The notes beneath the pieces are model-generated. The model worked only from the letters and a program-made list of their open reading frames with translations. It ran no database searches and was not told where the DNA came from. Of a stretch of 64,000 bases of DNA, positions 56,292-64,000 are shown piece after piece. The stretch is from Pseudoalteromonas sp. XMcav2-N. Lineage in GTDB: Bacteria; Pseudomonadota; Gammaproteobacteria; Enterobacterales; Alteromonadaceae. Where the stretch lies: contig NZ_JAMXSF010000013.1 of NCBI RefSeq assembly GCF_024124545.1, positions 1 through 64,000 on the forward strand, in the 5' to 3' direction. The first letter of the stretch is position 1, and the number at the start of each line of letters is the position of its first letter. Position numbers and translations under genes: made by a program.

Positions 56292-57908
56292 CTATTCAAT
56301 GGTAAACTCAGTCAGTGGTGGCACTGGCTCATCATTTTCGTGATCTCCAATCAGGTAAACCTTGTCTTCTTTGACAACCAGGTCGCTGGGGATGGCCATG
56401 TCCTCCGGTAACAAGTCGTAGACTGCCACCACCTCTGCGCTCAAGTTCAGTTTGACCACTTTGGTGAATTGCTCCGAGAGCAGCCATAGTGCGCCATCAG
56501 CAAAATATAGTCCCTGCGCGGTATATTCGTTAATACTGCCATCAATTTCACCCGCATAACTGAGCGGCTGGCGTGACATCAGGTTGAACTGGTGGTCCAG
56601 CGTAAACAGCCAGTCCTGTTGTGATTCATCATCACTATCAGACACCAGGAAAAAAAGGTGGCTTTGCTCATCATACGCAATACCCGCAAACTCCAGGGGC
56701 TGCGCGTCGTCTCCCTGTAATGTGAGACCAAACTCCCCAGCCAGCTCATAACCTTGCTCTGTTTGTATAAAGTGTCCAACCAGTCCGTTGTCTGCCAGGA
56801 CAAATAACCCATCAGCCGTGCCGGTAACGGCTTCTGTACAGCCCTGACTACAATTTATCGAGGAAAATACCAATTTACTGCGGCTCTGGATCTCCAGGTT
56901 TTCATTTAATGAGTAGACTTCGGCCTGATCGGTGACAATTTCCCAGCCGCCGCTTTGCCACTGCCATAAACCCGAAGGCTGTTTAATCCCCTCGGGGAGC
57001 GTAAAACGGCGCTGCACCGCCAGATTACCACTGTCTGCGATGGGGCCATCCCCTAACAGCTTGTCTCTGTCGGCCAGCAAAAACAGATTGTTTTCCTGTG
57101 CATTGCTTGCCACTGCGACCCGACCATCCGGCATCAGTGTCAGATCGGTAAACTCGGTTTGACCAAAGCCGCTCACCCTCCAGGCATTTGCGGGGTTGAG
57201 CTGCTCTTGCGCGACCTCAAACTGGAATACCACGGCCTGCCCCTGCTCTGCCGCCAGCAGCCAGAGCTGCTCTTCAGTAAAAGAAAGCCCCTGAATCGTC
57301 ATATTGTCCGACAGGGGATAGCGCAATAGCAGCTCTGTCTCGGGTGAGAAACGATATATTTCGTGCTCGTGCCCATTATAACTCCAAATTTCGCGATTAT
57401 TTTCGTTGTCGATCGCCAGTTCAGTCAGAGTAACTTTGTCCCCGAATCGCCAGGAGCGCGTTTCGCCATTGTGTAGATTGCGTCTGTATAACTCGTTGCT
57501 ACTTTTCACATACCATAATTCATGCTCAAACAGCTCAGTGGCCACTATGCTATCCAGCGCACTCAATTGAATATCCAGAGGACGATAAATCAGCGACTCC
57601 GTCGAAGCATCAATCAGCCCGACCTCAATCCCCTGCTGAAAGGTATGGATCTTAGGCCAGTTCACATCAATGCTGGTGAGGCTTGTTAGCGGCTGCGCAC
57701 CACTGTCATACGTCAGGTACTGTGTGACCGGAAAGTCTTCAACTAATTGATGCTCTGCTGAAGGTGAGCTCAGTGCGATATCATGCACAACTCTGCCAGA
57801 GTCTGGTACCTCCCCTCCGCCGCCTGGCGGGTGAATTCTGTCATCATCGCCACAGGCGCTCAGGTTCAGGGCAATACACACTGCCATAAGTGATTGTAGG
57901 TATTTCAT
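56292..57908 (-). CDS. lipoprotein with SdiA-regulated-type beta-propeller
   Basis: The 538-residue protein has a lipoprotein signal (MKYLQSLMAVCIALNLSA followed by Cys19) and a low-complexity linker (DDRIHPPGGGGE). A large beta-propeller region follows. The C-terminal third (FAGIAYDEQSHLFFLVSDS, YTAQGLYFADGALWLLSEQ, IPSDLVVKEDKVYLIGDHEN) matches the SdiA-regulated / YjiK family. It is probably surface- or periplasm-anchored. Its genomic neighbour, the convergent copper receptor, need not be functionally linked. Confidence 0.75.
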   Translation of the reverse strand: MKYLQSLMAVCIALNLSACGDDDRIHPPGGGGEVPDSGRVVHDIALSSPSAEHQLVEDFPVTQYLTYDSGAQPLTSLTSIDVNWPKIHTFQQGIEVGLIDASTESLIYRPLDIQLSALDSIVATELFEHELWYVKSSNELYRRNLHNGETRSWRFGDKVTLTELAIDNENNREIWSYNGHEHEIYRFSPETELLLRYPLSDNMTIQGLSFTEEQLWLLAAEQGQAVVFQFEVAQEQLNPANAWRVSGFGQTEFTDLTLMPDGRVAVASNAQENNLFLLADRDKLLGDGPIADSGNLAVQRRFTLPEGIKQPSGLWQWQSGGWEIVTDQAEVYSLNENLEIQSRSKLVFSSINCSQGCTEAVTGTADGLFVLADNGLVGHFIQTEQGYELAGEFGLTLQGDDAQPLEFAGIAYDEQSHLFFLVSDSDDESQQDWLFTLDHQFNLMSRQPLSYAGEIDGSINEYTAQGLYFADGALWLLSEQFTKVVKLNLSAEVVAVYDLLPEDMAIPSDLVVKEDKVYLIGDHENDEPVPPLTEFTIE

Positions 57909-58089
57909 GTCATAGGTCCTTGTTGAGTGAAATCGCAGTTACTGTAACAATGTGAATGTCAACAAAGTGTCTATAGAGGCGCTGAGCCAGACCAGCTAAT
58001 CTGGTTTTTAGCCGGGAAAAGTATGCCCTAACCATCCAAACTCGTGTTGAGTGGCTCTGGCTATCAGAGTGAAGGAATCAGATGGAATA

Positions 58090-58117
58090 AAATAAGCCGA
58101 CATTAAGTCGGCTTATC
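58090..58117 (-). terminator. terminator after mlaA
   Basis: On the - strand GATAAGCCGAC and GTCGGCTTATT form a stem ending in a T-rich tract, about 15 bases after the mlaA stop. It ends the ccm-mlaA transcript. Confidence 0.8.
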
Positions 58118-58127
58118 TAATTGCTGT

Positions 58128-58859
58128 TTATAGGTTTTCGAGGAAATCCTCATCGAACTCTTCTGGCTCCTCCTCAACGGGTGGATTGCCATCGTGGAGT
58201 TCATAAAGCTGACGCTGGAAATAGACATCCTTAAGAAAAATATACGGGTCGAGTGACTCGTTAAGGAGTTTTTCCTGTGACATCAGACTGGCTCTTGCCT
58301 CAACCGCACGCAGGGCAAATACCAGAATAGTTTGCGGTGTGGACAAGGCAATTTCTGGCAGCACAACATTGTCGACGATATCACCCGTAAGGTTACGAGC
58401 CGTTGACGGGCCATAACCCGGGATCATCAGATAAGCACCATCACCGACCCCCCAGATACCCAGTGTCTGACCAAAGTCTTCATCTTTGTGTTCCAGGCCC
58501 AGTGATTTTGCTACATCAAACAGACCAAAAATGCCCACCGTTGTGTTCACCAAAAAACGTGCAACGTTCACACCTGCATCACCCGGTTTTGCCTGCAGAG
58601 CAGCGTTCACGGCATCTGTCGGTGCAGCCAGGTTGGTTGTGAAGTTCACCAGGCTGCTGCGCACCGGTGCTGGTGTAATAGCAATATACCCTTTCGCCGC
58701 AGGACGTAAGATATAGGCATCCAGGACATCCATATTAAAGTCATACAACGGACGGTTGAGCGACTGCAGTGGATCCCGGGGATCTTGTTTTTCTTCGGGG
58801 ACTTGCGCACACCCTGATAAAATTAGCGCCAAAGCGGCGCCAACGAGTTTTTTATACAT
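58128..58859 (-). CDS. mlaA: phospholipid-binding lipoprotein MlaA
   Basis: The 243-residue lipoprotein (signal peptide to Cys17, LILSGC) has the MlaA/VacJ features DPLQSLNRPLYDFNMDVLD, AVNAALQAKPGDAGVNVARFLVNTTVGIFGLFDVA and YLMIPGYGPSTARNLTG. It removes mislocalised phospholipids from the outer leaflet of the outer membrane and hands them to MlaC. It follows ccmI immediately, with a one-base gap. The acidic C-terminus (EEEPEEFDEDFLENL) is longer than in E. coli MlaA. Confidence 0.95.
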   Translation of the reverse strand: MYKKLVGAALALILSGCAQVPEEKQDPRDPLQSLNRPLYDFNMDVLDAYILRPAAKGYIAITPAPVRSSLVNFTTNLAAPTDAVNAALQAKPGDAGVNVARFLVNTTVGIFGLFDVAKSLGLEHKDEDFGQTLGIWGVGDGAYLMIPGYGPSTARNLTGDIVDNVVLPEIALSTPQTILVFALRAVEARASLMSQEKLLNESLDPYIFLKDVYFQRQLYELHDGNPPVEEEPEEFDEDFLENL

Positions 58860-60134
58860 TTAGCTTCCTGTGCTGGTTATAACACGACTGATAGTGACCG
58901 CGACCTGCTGCACCTCTTGAGTTAAAGTGATGGTCTGAGTCACGCCTTCTAACTCACCAGGTTGCAACGCCACATTACCATCCACGGAAATACGTGCAGT
59001 TACAACCACTTCTTTGAACCCTGACAGCTTCAGGTTAGGCATCATCGCCATACTATCGTCCAAGTTGACACTCAATGGCAAGTTAAAATCTGTAAGTTTA
59101 GCGACCGCCAGTGGCATTGGCGGGCCTTCCGCCGCTTTGGCAAAGACAAACAAAGTCGCGTTTGCTGGTATTTTATCAGCTAACTCGTCTGCCAGTGTCA
59201 CTGTTACTTGCAGCCCATCAGCCGGCATCGCTGGCTGTGAAGCTTGTGCTGAGTTCAGCTTTTCGTTCAGTTCAGTAATGCGCTGACGGATCATCGCGTA
59301 ACGCGGGTCGTCCTGAGTCATGCTCGCCAATAAAACTTCAAAGGCCGCTTTGGACTCTTTCCAGTCCTGGCGCTCATAGGCGATCAGCGCTAGCAAAGAA
59401 ATCGCATCGATATTACGTGGCTCACTTTGTAGCACCTGAGACAACATACGTGCAGCACGGTTCATCGCATTTTCAGAGCCCTCAACCAGCAGCGCCTGGG
59501 CATAGCTAACCTTCACATTGCTGTTATTGGGTTGCATTGCCAACGCTTTATCAAACGCCTGCATCGCCATTTCAAAATCATTCAGCGACATTGCAACACG
59601 GCCCAGCAGCATCCAGGCAACCGCGTCATCACCGCTGTTTGCCAGTTTAGTACGCAGACCCAGCGCAAACGCCTGAAGCTCATTGGGACTGAGTGGCTCA
59701 CCCGTTTGCATCACCGCACGCTGGCCATACTCGGGCAACATATCAACGGCTTTATACCAGTCGGCAATTTGTTTTTGGCTGCCGGTAAAAGAGTAGAATA
59801 CCGCGCTAACGACCAGCAAGAATGCCACACCTGTGGCGGCAAGCACCAGGTTGTTACCCCGTGTATCCAGCGTACGCTCCGGTGACAGCTCGTTCAGTAG
59901 TCGACGCTTAAGCTCCAGTACAGATTCATCATGACTGCTTTGGTCAATACGCTGATTGGCCAGCTCTTCTGCCAGCTCCTGTAAACGCTGCTGATAAATG
60001 TCTATGCGCTCGGCATTGGCATCATGATCTACAGCCACCAGCTTGTCACGACGGAAAAACGGCATCACCACAAACAGGCCTGCCAGCACAGTCAGAAGCG
60101 CAAACATGCTCCACATTTGCATCATGTCATTCAT
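58860..60134 (-). CDS. ccmI: cytochrome c maturation protein CcmI
   Basis: The 424-residue protein has two membrane segments (about 7-25 and 96-118) that frame a cytoplasmic loop (DANAERIDIYQQRLQELAEEL). A periplasmic TPR region (AVAWMLLGRVAMSLNDFEMA and following) and a C-terminal beta domain follow. It chaperones apocytochrome c to the heme ligation complex. It overlaps ccmH by four bases. Confidence 0.93.
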   Translation of the reverse strand: MNDMMQMWSMFALLTVLAGLFVVMPFFRRDKLVAVDHDANAERIDIYQQRLQELAEELANQRIDQSSHDESVLELKRRLLNELSPERTLDTRGNNLVLAATGVAFLLVVSAVFYSFTGSQKQIADWYKAVDMLPEYGQRAVMQTGEPLSPNELQAFALGLRTKLANSGDDAVAWMLLGRVAMSLNDFEMAMQAFDKALAMQPNNSNVKVSYAQALLVEGSENAMNRAARMLSQVLQSEPRNIDAISLLALIAYERQDWKESKAAFEVLLASMTQDDPRYAMIRQRITELNEKLNSAQASQPAMPADGLQVTVTLADELADKIPANATLFVFAKAAEGPPMPLAVAKLTDFNLPLSVNLDDSMAMMPNLKLSGFKEVVVTARISVDGNVALQPGELEGVTQTITLTQEVQQVAVTISRVITSTGS

Positions 60135-60604
60135 GACGTACGCTCCTTACGCTGGCTTTGTTTGATAAGCTCTGCCAGTTTTTGTTCATCTTCCGGGCTC
60201 CAGCTTTGCTTGCGGGCGGCTTTTTTCTGTCTGAATACAATAAAGCCAAAACCCAGCACTAGGATCACTACAGGCATCACCCACAATACAATGGTGGCCG
60301 GGGTAACGGGCGGCTGGTAATGAACAAAGTAACCGTAGCGGTCAATCATAAAGTCGATGACTTCTTGCTTAGACTTGCCTTCCTGGACCATATCCAGCAC
60401 GCGATCGCGTAAATCTTTGGCGACCACGGCATCGGAATCCGCAATGTTCTGGTTCTGACACTTAGGACATCTCAGTTCCTGCACCAGCTCTTTAAAGGTC
60501 TGCTCTCGTTCGGCGTTTTTGAACTGGTATTTGTCTTCAACAGCATGGGCACTGAGCGACCACAGGCCTGCCAGTAATGCCAATGCCAGCATTAGTTTTT
60601 TCAT
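60131..60604 (-). CDS. ccmH: cytochrome c maturation protein CcmH
   Basis: From the ATG at 60604 the protein has 157 residues. It has a signal peptide (ending LSAHA), the redox motif LRCPKCQNQNIADSDA (C46 and C49) and a C-terminal membrane segment (PATIVLWVMPVVILVLGFGFIVF). It reduces apocytochrome CXXCH cysteines. It overlaps ccmG by four bases (ATGA). The frame extends 14 codons upstream, but the signal peptide start is at 60604. Confidence 0.94.
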   Translation of the reverse strand: MKKLMLALALLAGLWSLSAHAVEDKYQFKNAEREQTFKELVQELRCPKCQNQNIADSDAVVAKDLRDRVLDMVQEGKSKQEVIDFMIDRYGYFVHYQPPVTPATIVLWVMPVVILVLGFGFIVFRQKKAARKQSWSPEDEQKLAELIKQSQRKERTS

Positions 60605-61173
60605 GGTTGCAACTCCTGAATTGCCGGAGCAAATTTGCTGCGCCACACGCGCGGATTAATGTCGCCGGTGTGGTGCAAAATGATCTTACCGTTTTTATCT
60701 ACCAGGAAAGTTTCCGGCGCGCCGGAAACCCCTAAATCCAGCGCCAGAGTGCGCTCAAGGTCAAGGATATTAAACTGATAAGGGTCACCTGCCCGCGACA
60801 ACATTTGCTGTACGTCGGCACGCAGGTAGTTAATATCAAATTGATCGCCAAAGTCGGGGTCATAGGCTTGCTCGTAGTACAAACCGATGATACGCACGCC
60901 CTGCTCACGCAGCTCGGTCAGATAACCCAGCTCCGCAATGCAGGTCGGGCACCAGGTGCCCCACACATTCAGCAGGTACACCTCTCCCAGCAAGTCCTGA
61001 TCGGTCCAGCGCTTTTGCTCATCCATCAGATCAGGCAACTCAAACGCTGGCATGGTGTGACCCAGGCGGCCGGTTTGCAGCTCTCTGGGATTACCGAATA
61101 AGCCCTGATACAAGAACACACACAACAATACAAAGATCAGCAGTGGCACCAGGCCTAAAAACTTCTTGTTCAT
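60601..61173 (-). CDS. ccmG: thiol:disulfide interchange protein CcmG (DsbE)
   Basis: The 190-residue protein has an N-terminal membrane anchor (FLGLVPLLIFVLLCVFLYQGL) and a periplasmic thioredoxin fold with NVWGTWCPTCIAEL (C75 and C78). GVSGAPETFLVDKNGKI includes the cis-proline region. It keeps apocytochrome thiols reduced for heme attachment. Confidence 0.95.
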   Translation of the reverse strand: MNKKFLGLVPLLIFVLLCVFLYQGLFGNPRELQTGRLGHTMPAFELPDLMDEQKRWTDQDLLGEVYLLNVWGTWCPTCIAELGYLTELREQGVRIIGLYYEQAYDPDFGDQFDINYLRADVQQMLSRAGDPYQFNILDLERTLALDLGVSGAPETFLVDKNGKIILHHTGDINPRVWRSKFAPAIQELQP

Positions 61174-63128
61174 TATGCGTGCTCCACAGAGGGTTGCTTA
61201 CGGCGACGATAACGCTTATCGGCCAAGACAATAAAGCCCGCCAGGGAGATCAGAATACCACCCAGCCACATCCAGCGAACATACGGTTTATGGTAAATGC
61301 GCAGCGACCAGGCACCATTGCCCATGGACTCACCCAGTGCCAGATACAGGTCACGGTAGAAGCCATCGTCAATTGCCGCTTCGGTCATAAACTGCATACC
61401 CACATCGTACAAACGTTTTTCTGCATGCAACAAGGTTACATACTCGCCGTCCTTAAATACGGTTACTTCACCGGCATGACCGCCATAGTTAGGGCCACGG
61501 ATCTCGTTTACGCCTTCAAAGCGATACTCATATTCATTCAACGTTGCGGTTTCACCTTTTGTCATAACCACTGAGCGTTCAACAGAATACGCTGACGTCA
61601 GGGTCACACTGGCAATCACAAATGCAATACCCACATGACCCAGCACCATCGCCCAGTAGCTCATGCCCAGGCGTTTCAGACCCTGAGCCGTGCTCGGATG
61701 AACACTGGCTTTTTCAACCAGGTCAACCACAGTGGCGATACAGATCCATACCGCCAGTGCGGTGGCCAGATAGGTCAGCGTACTGATGTCATCAAAGCTG
61801 GAGAATAGCCAGGCACTCGTGATCACAATGGTGGCGACAAAAATAGCAACCCACTTCTTAGCCAGTGGTGGCAACTTATTCTGTTTCCAGCGCAACATAG
61901 GCGCCATGCCCATTAAGATGGCAAAGGGCACAATCAGGATGGCAAACATCTGGTTAAAGAAAGGTACACCAATGGAGATGGAACCCAGCCCGAGTTCTTT
62001 GTGGATCATTGGCAAGAGCGTGCCCAGCAATACAATCAGGGTTGCCACAACCAGGAAGATGTTATTCACCCACAACCCGACTTCGCGTGACACAAGCTTG
62101 TAGCGACCTTCGCTGTACACCTGGCTCACACGTAGCCCGTAGAGTGCCAGGCTTCCTCCCACCACTAAGGCCAGGAAAGACAGAATAAACAAACCACGAT
62201 CGGGGTCGGTGGCAAATGCGTGTACCGATACAATGATGCCGGAACGAACGATAAACGTACCCAACAAACACAAGCTAAATGCGGCAATAGCTAATAAAAC
62301 AGTCCAGGATTTGAACACGCCGCGTTTCTCCGTTATAGCCAGCGAGTGCAGGAGTGCAGTGGCCACCAGCCAGGGCATCAAAGAGGCATTTTCAACCGGA
62401 TCCCAGAACCACCAGCCGCCCCAGCCTAGTTCTGCATAAGCCCACCAGCTACCAATGGTAATACCTAAGGTTAAAAAGCCCCATGCCGCCATGGTCCAGG
62501 GACGCGACCACTTGGCCCAGGTATTATCCAGCTTGCCAGTTAACAGGGCAGCAATTGCAAACGAGAAGGACACAGACAAGCCCACATACCCCATATACAG
62601 CAAAGGTGGGTGAATGATCATGCCTGGGTCTTGCAGCAATGGATTCAAATCGCGGCCTTCAACCGGGTAGTAAGGCAGCAAACGCTCAAACGGGCTCGAC
62701 ATCCACAAGGTGTAAAGCATAAAACCAACCCCGAGGAAACCCAGCACACCCAGTACGCGCGCGCGCAGCACCCAGGGCAAGGACTTAGACATCATGGCAA
62801 CTAATGCCGTCCAGCTTGCCTGCATCACCAACCACAACAGGATGGCGCCTTCATGGCCACCCCAGGTTGATGTGACCTTGTAATACCAGGGCAGCGTACT
62901 GGAAGAGTGATGTGCAACATAAGCGACGGTAAAGTCATCAGTCAATGTGATGTAAATCAGCACGCCAAAAGAAAATAACACCAGTAAACACTGACCCACC
63001 GCCAGTGACGGGGCCGTACGCATCAGACGCAGATTGCCTGTATAAGCGCCCCAGAGAGGAAAAATACACAACAGCAGGCTCAGGCCCATGGCCAGAACCA
63101 ATGAAAAATAACCTATCTCAGGGATCAT
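61173..63128 (-). CDS. ccmF: heme lyase CcmF
   Basis: The 651-residue membrane protein has about 15 segments. The WWD heme-handling motif is WWAYAELGWGGWWFWDPVEN, and LLLWVLVMQ-type segments (GAILLWLVMQASWTALV) and conserved histidines (HPPLLYMGYVG, LLHSLAITEKR) are present. It ligates heme to apocytochrome c. Its stop overlaps the ccmG start by one base. Confidence 0.96.
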   Translation of the reverse strand: MIPEIGYFSLVLAMGLSLLLCIFPLWGAYTGNLRLMRTAPSLAVGQCLLVLFSFGVLIYITLTDDFTVAYVAHHSSSTLPWYYKVTSTWGGHEGAILLWLVMQASWTALVAMMSKSLPWVLRARVLGVLGFLGVGFMLYTLWMSSPFERLLPYYPVEGRDLNPLLQDPGMIIHPPLLYMGYVGLSVSFSFAIAALLTGKLDNTWAKWSRPWTMAAWGFLTLGITIGSWWAYAELGWGGWWFWDPVENASLMPWLVATALLHSLAITEKRGVFKSWTVLLAIAAFSLCLLGTFIVRSGIIVSVHAFATDPDRGLFILSFLALVVGGSLALYGLRVSQVYSEGRYKLVSREVGLWVNNIFLVVATLIVLLGTLLPMIHKELGLGSISIGVPFFNQMFAILIVPFAILMGMAPMLRWKQNKLPPLAKKWVAIFVATIVITSAWLFSSFDDISTLTYLATALAVWICIATVVDLVEKASVHPSTAQGLKRLGMSYWAMVLGHVGIAFVIASVTLTSAYSVERSVVMTKGETATLNEYEYRFEGVNEIRGPNYGGHAGEVTVFKDGEYVTLLHAEKRLYDVGMQFMTEAAIDDGFYRDLYLALGESMGNGAWSLRIYHKPYVRWMWLGGILISLAGFIVLADKRYRRRKQPSVEHA

Positions 63129-63129
63129 A

Positions 63130-63609
63130 CTAGTTCTCGCTGTTTAAATTATATTTAGGTTTTTCGTGCTTGATCCCTTTCACGGCCTCAGCGATCTCAG
63201 CGGGCATATACTCTTCATCGTGTTTTGCCAACACTTCAAATGCTTCAATGACATTAGGTTCAACCAGTGTGCCCTGGGCAACAATACCCTGACCTTCACG
63301 GAACAAATCAGGCAAAATACCGTGGTACTTAATGGTGACCATAGGGCCGGTGTCAATAAGCTTAAAGGTCACATCCAGAGAGGTTTCTTCCCGGTCCACA
63401 CTGCCAGGCACAACCATGCCACCGATGCGCAGCTTTTGCCCGATATAAGGCAGCTCTTTGTCAGGGCCTTTGCCTTCAATCAGCTCGCTGGGCGTATAAA
63501 AGAGGTTAATGTTTTCTTGTAACGCATACAGAGTCAAACCGACCGCTGAGCCGATCCCAAATATCACGGCCAATACGGCAAATAAGCGTTTTTTACGTCT
63601 TGGGTTCAT
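63130..63609 (-). CDS. ccmE: heme chaperone CcmE
   Basis: The 159-residue protein has an N-terminal anchor ([23 protein letters not shown]) and an OB-fold with the heme-binding His130 in [11 protein letters not shown]. It carries heme from CcmC to CcmF. It overlaps ccmD by four bases. Confidence 0.96.
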   Translation of the reverse strand: MNPRRKKRLFAVLAVIFGIGSAVGLTLYALQENINLFYTPSELIEGKGPDKELPYIGQKLRIGGMVVPGSVDREETSLDVTFKLIDTGPMVTIKYHGILPDLFREGQGIVAQGTLVEPNVIEAFEVLAKHDEEYMPAEIAEAVKGIKHEKPKYNLNSEN

Positions 63610-63809
63610 GCTTTAGCCTCCTCTTGGGCTTGCTTGATACGTGCTTCACGCTTCATTTGTGCATCGACTTCACGCTTAATGCGCTTGGCGTCGTTCAGCG
63701 ACGCCCATACCAAGCCCAGCAGGATAAAGGCACAGCTACCAAACGATAACCAGACATAAAAGGCGTAACCGCCCATGTGAAAAAAGTCACTCAAAGATTC
63801 AAACTGCAT
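63606..63809 (-). CDS. ccmD: heme exporter CcmD
   Basis: The 67-residue protein has the CcmD pattern: [20 protein letters not shown], one membrane segment, then a charged tail ([20 protein letters not shown]). It helps release heme-loaded CcmE from CcmABC. It lies two bases after the ccmC stop. Confidence 0.94.
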   Translation of the reverse strand: MQFESLSDFFHMGGYAFYVWLSFGSCAFILLGLVWASLNDAKRIKREVDAQMKREARIKQAQEEAKA

Positions 63810-63811
63810 AC

Positions 63812-64000
63812 TTAACCTCGACTAACCAGCTGGCGCACCCAGGGGCGGTGCTTCTCGACCTGAAGGATCTCGTTTTTAAGACGGACCAGTGACAGTGCGC
63901 CGACAAAGGCGGCAAACCCTAAAATATTGATCAGCAACGGCCATAACATAGACGGGTCGATGGCAGATGTATCAAACTTGGTGATGGTTGAGCCCTGGTG
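63812..64000 (-). CDS. ccmC: heme exporter CcmC, 3' end (cut by the window)
   Basis: The last 62 codons are present. They read HQGSTITKFDTSAIDPSMLW, then PLLINILGFAAFVGAL as the last membrane segment, and a tail ending PWVRQLVSRG. The HQGST and PSMLWPLL blocks are typical of CcmC C-termini. The 5' part lies beyond 64000. It loads heme on CcmE. Confidence 0.92.
   Translation of the reverse strand, partial: HQGSTITKFDTSAIDPSMLWPLLINILGFAAFVGALSLVRLKNEILQVEKHRPWVRQLVSRG

Noticed and set aside
1..64000. tRNA, rRNA, CRISPR array or prophage block
   Set aside because: I read for cloverleaf ends, regular spaced repeats and phage structural genes and saw none; only ffs is a stable RNA.

Overview
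The window looks like a chromosomal segment of a marine gammaproteobacterium of the Alteromonadales, most likely Pseudoalteromonas. The basis is the gene order (rpsB-tsf-pyrH-frr-uppS-cdsA-dxr-rseP-bamA-skp-lpxD-fabZ-lpxA-lpxB-rnhB-dnaE-accA-tilS), the map-glnD-dapD block, the ccm operon, many TonB-dependent receptors and a short inverted-repeat element of a type common in that order. The genus is inferred from family resemblance, not from a search. No tRNA, rRNA or CRISPR array was seen. The only stable RNA is the SRP RNA ffs.

Region 1 (1-4030) is accessory DNA. It carries a tyrosine-recombinase N-terminal fragment, a small membrane protein, a decayed IS10-like IS4-family element, a lipoprotein gene and a DUF4365 nuclease-like gene. 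The last two are separated by a well-formed integron attC site, so they are gene cassettes. The whole block lies between two related long repeats (131-358 and 3561-4028). Region 2 (4169-6600) holds a secreted sphingomyelinase-type phosphodiesterase and an unknown secreted protein behind a Fur-like box. Region 3 (6830-9370) is a second accessory patch: a broken FRG-domain gene and a tightly coupled pair of HEPN-motif proteins (DUF3644 plus a second HEPN-like protein). The pair is a candidate abortive-infection or toxin-antitoxin type defence system.

Region 4 (9755-17503) has ffs, a DUF3014 protein, a patatin phospholipase, a CPA2 antiporter with RCK domain, a diguanylate cyclase, a small membrane protein and tilS. 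Region 5 (17605-41705) is the housekeeping core: fatty acid and lipid A synthesis, outer-membrane assembly, isoprenoid and phospholipid synthesis, translation factors, and then, divergently, map, glnD and dapD. Terminators punctuate this block after tsf, after frr and between lpxA and lpxB.

Region 6 (41759-57908) is more variable. It holds a TonB receptor with a membrane-anchored AraC regulator, a beta-barrel protein of uncertain role, two divergent XRE regulators around a 42-bp dyad, azoR with a divergent LysR regulator, a putative double-glycine peptide with two membrane proteins, putP, an EAL-HDOD protein, a copper-type TonB receptor and a propeller lipoprotein. Region 7 (58128-64000) is mlaA followed by the cytochrome c maturation operon ccmCDEFGHI, cut by the window edge inside ccmC.

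The best candidates for new biology are the integron cassette remnant with its DUF4365 gene, the two-gene HEPN operon next to ffs, and the small FGG-repeat peptide operon at 49595-50673.
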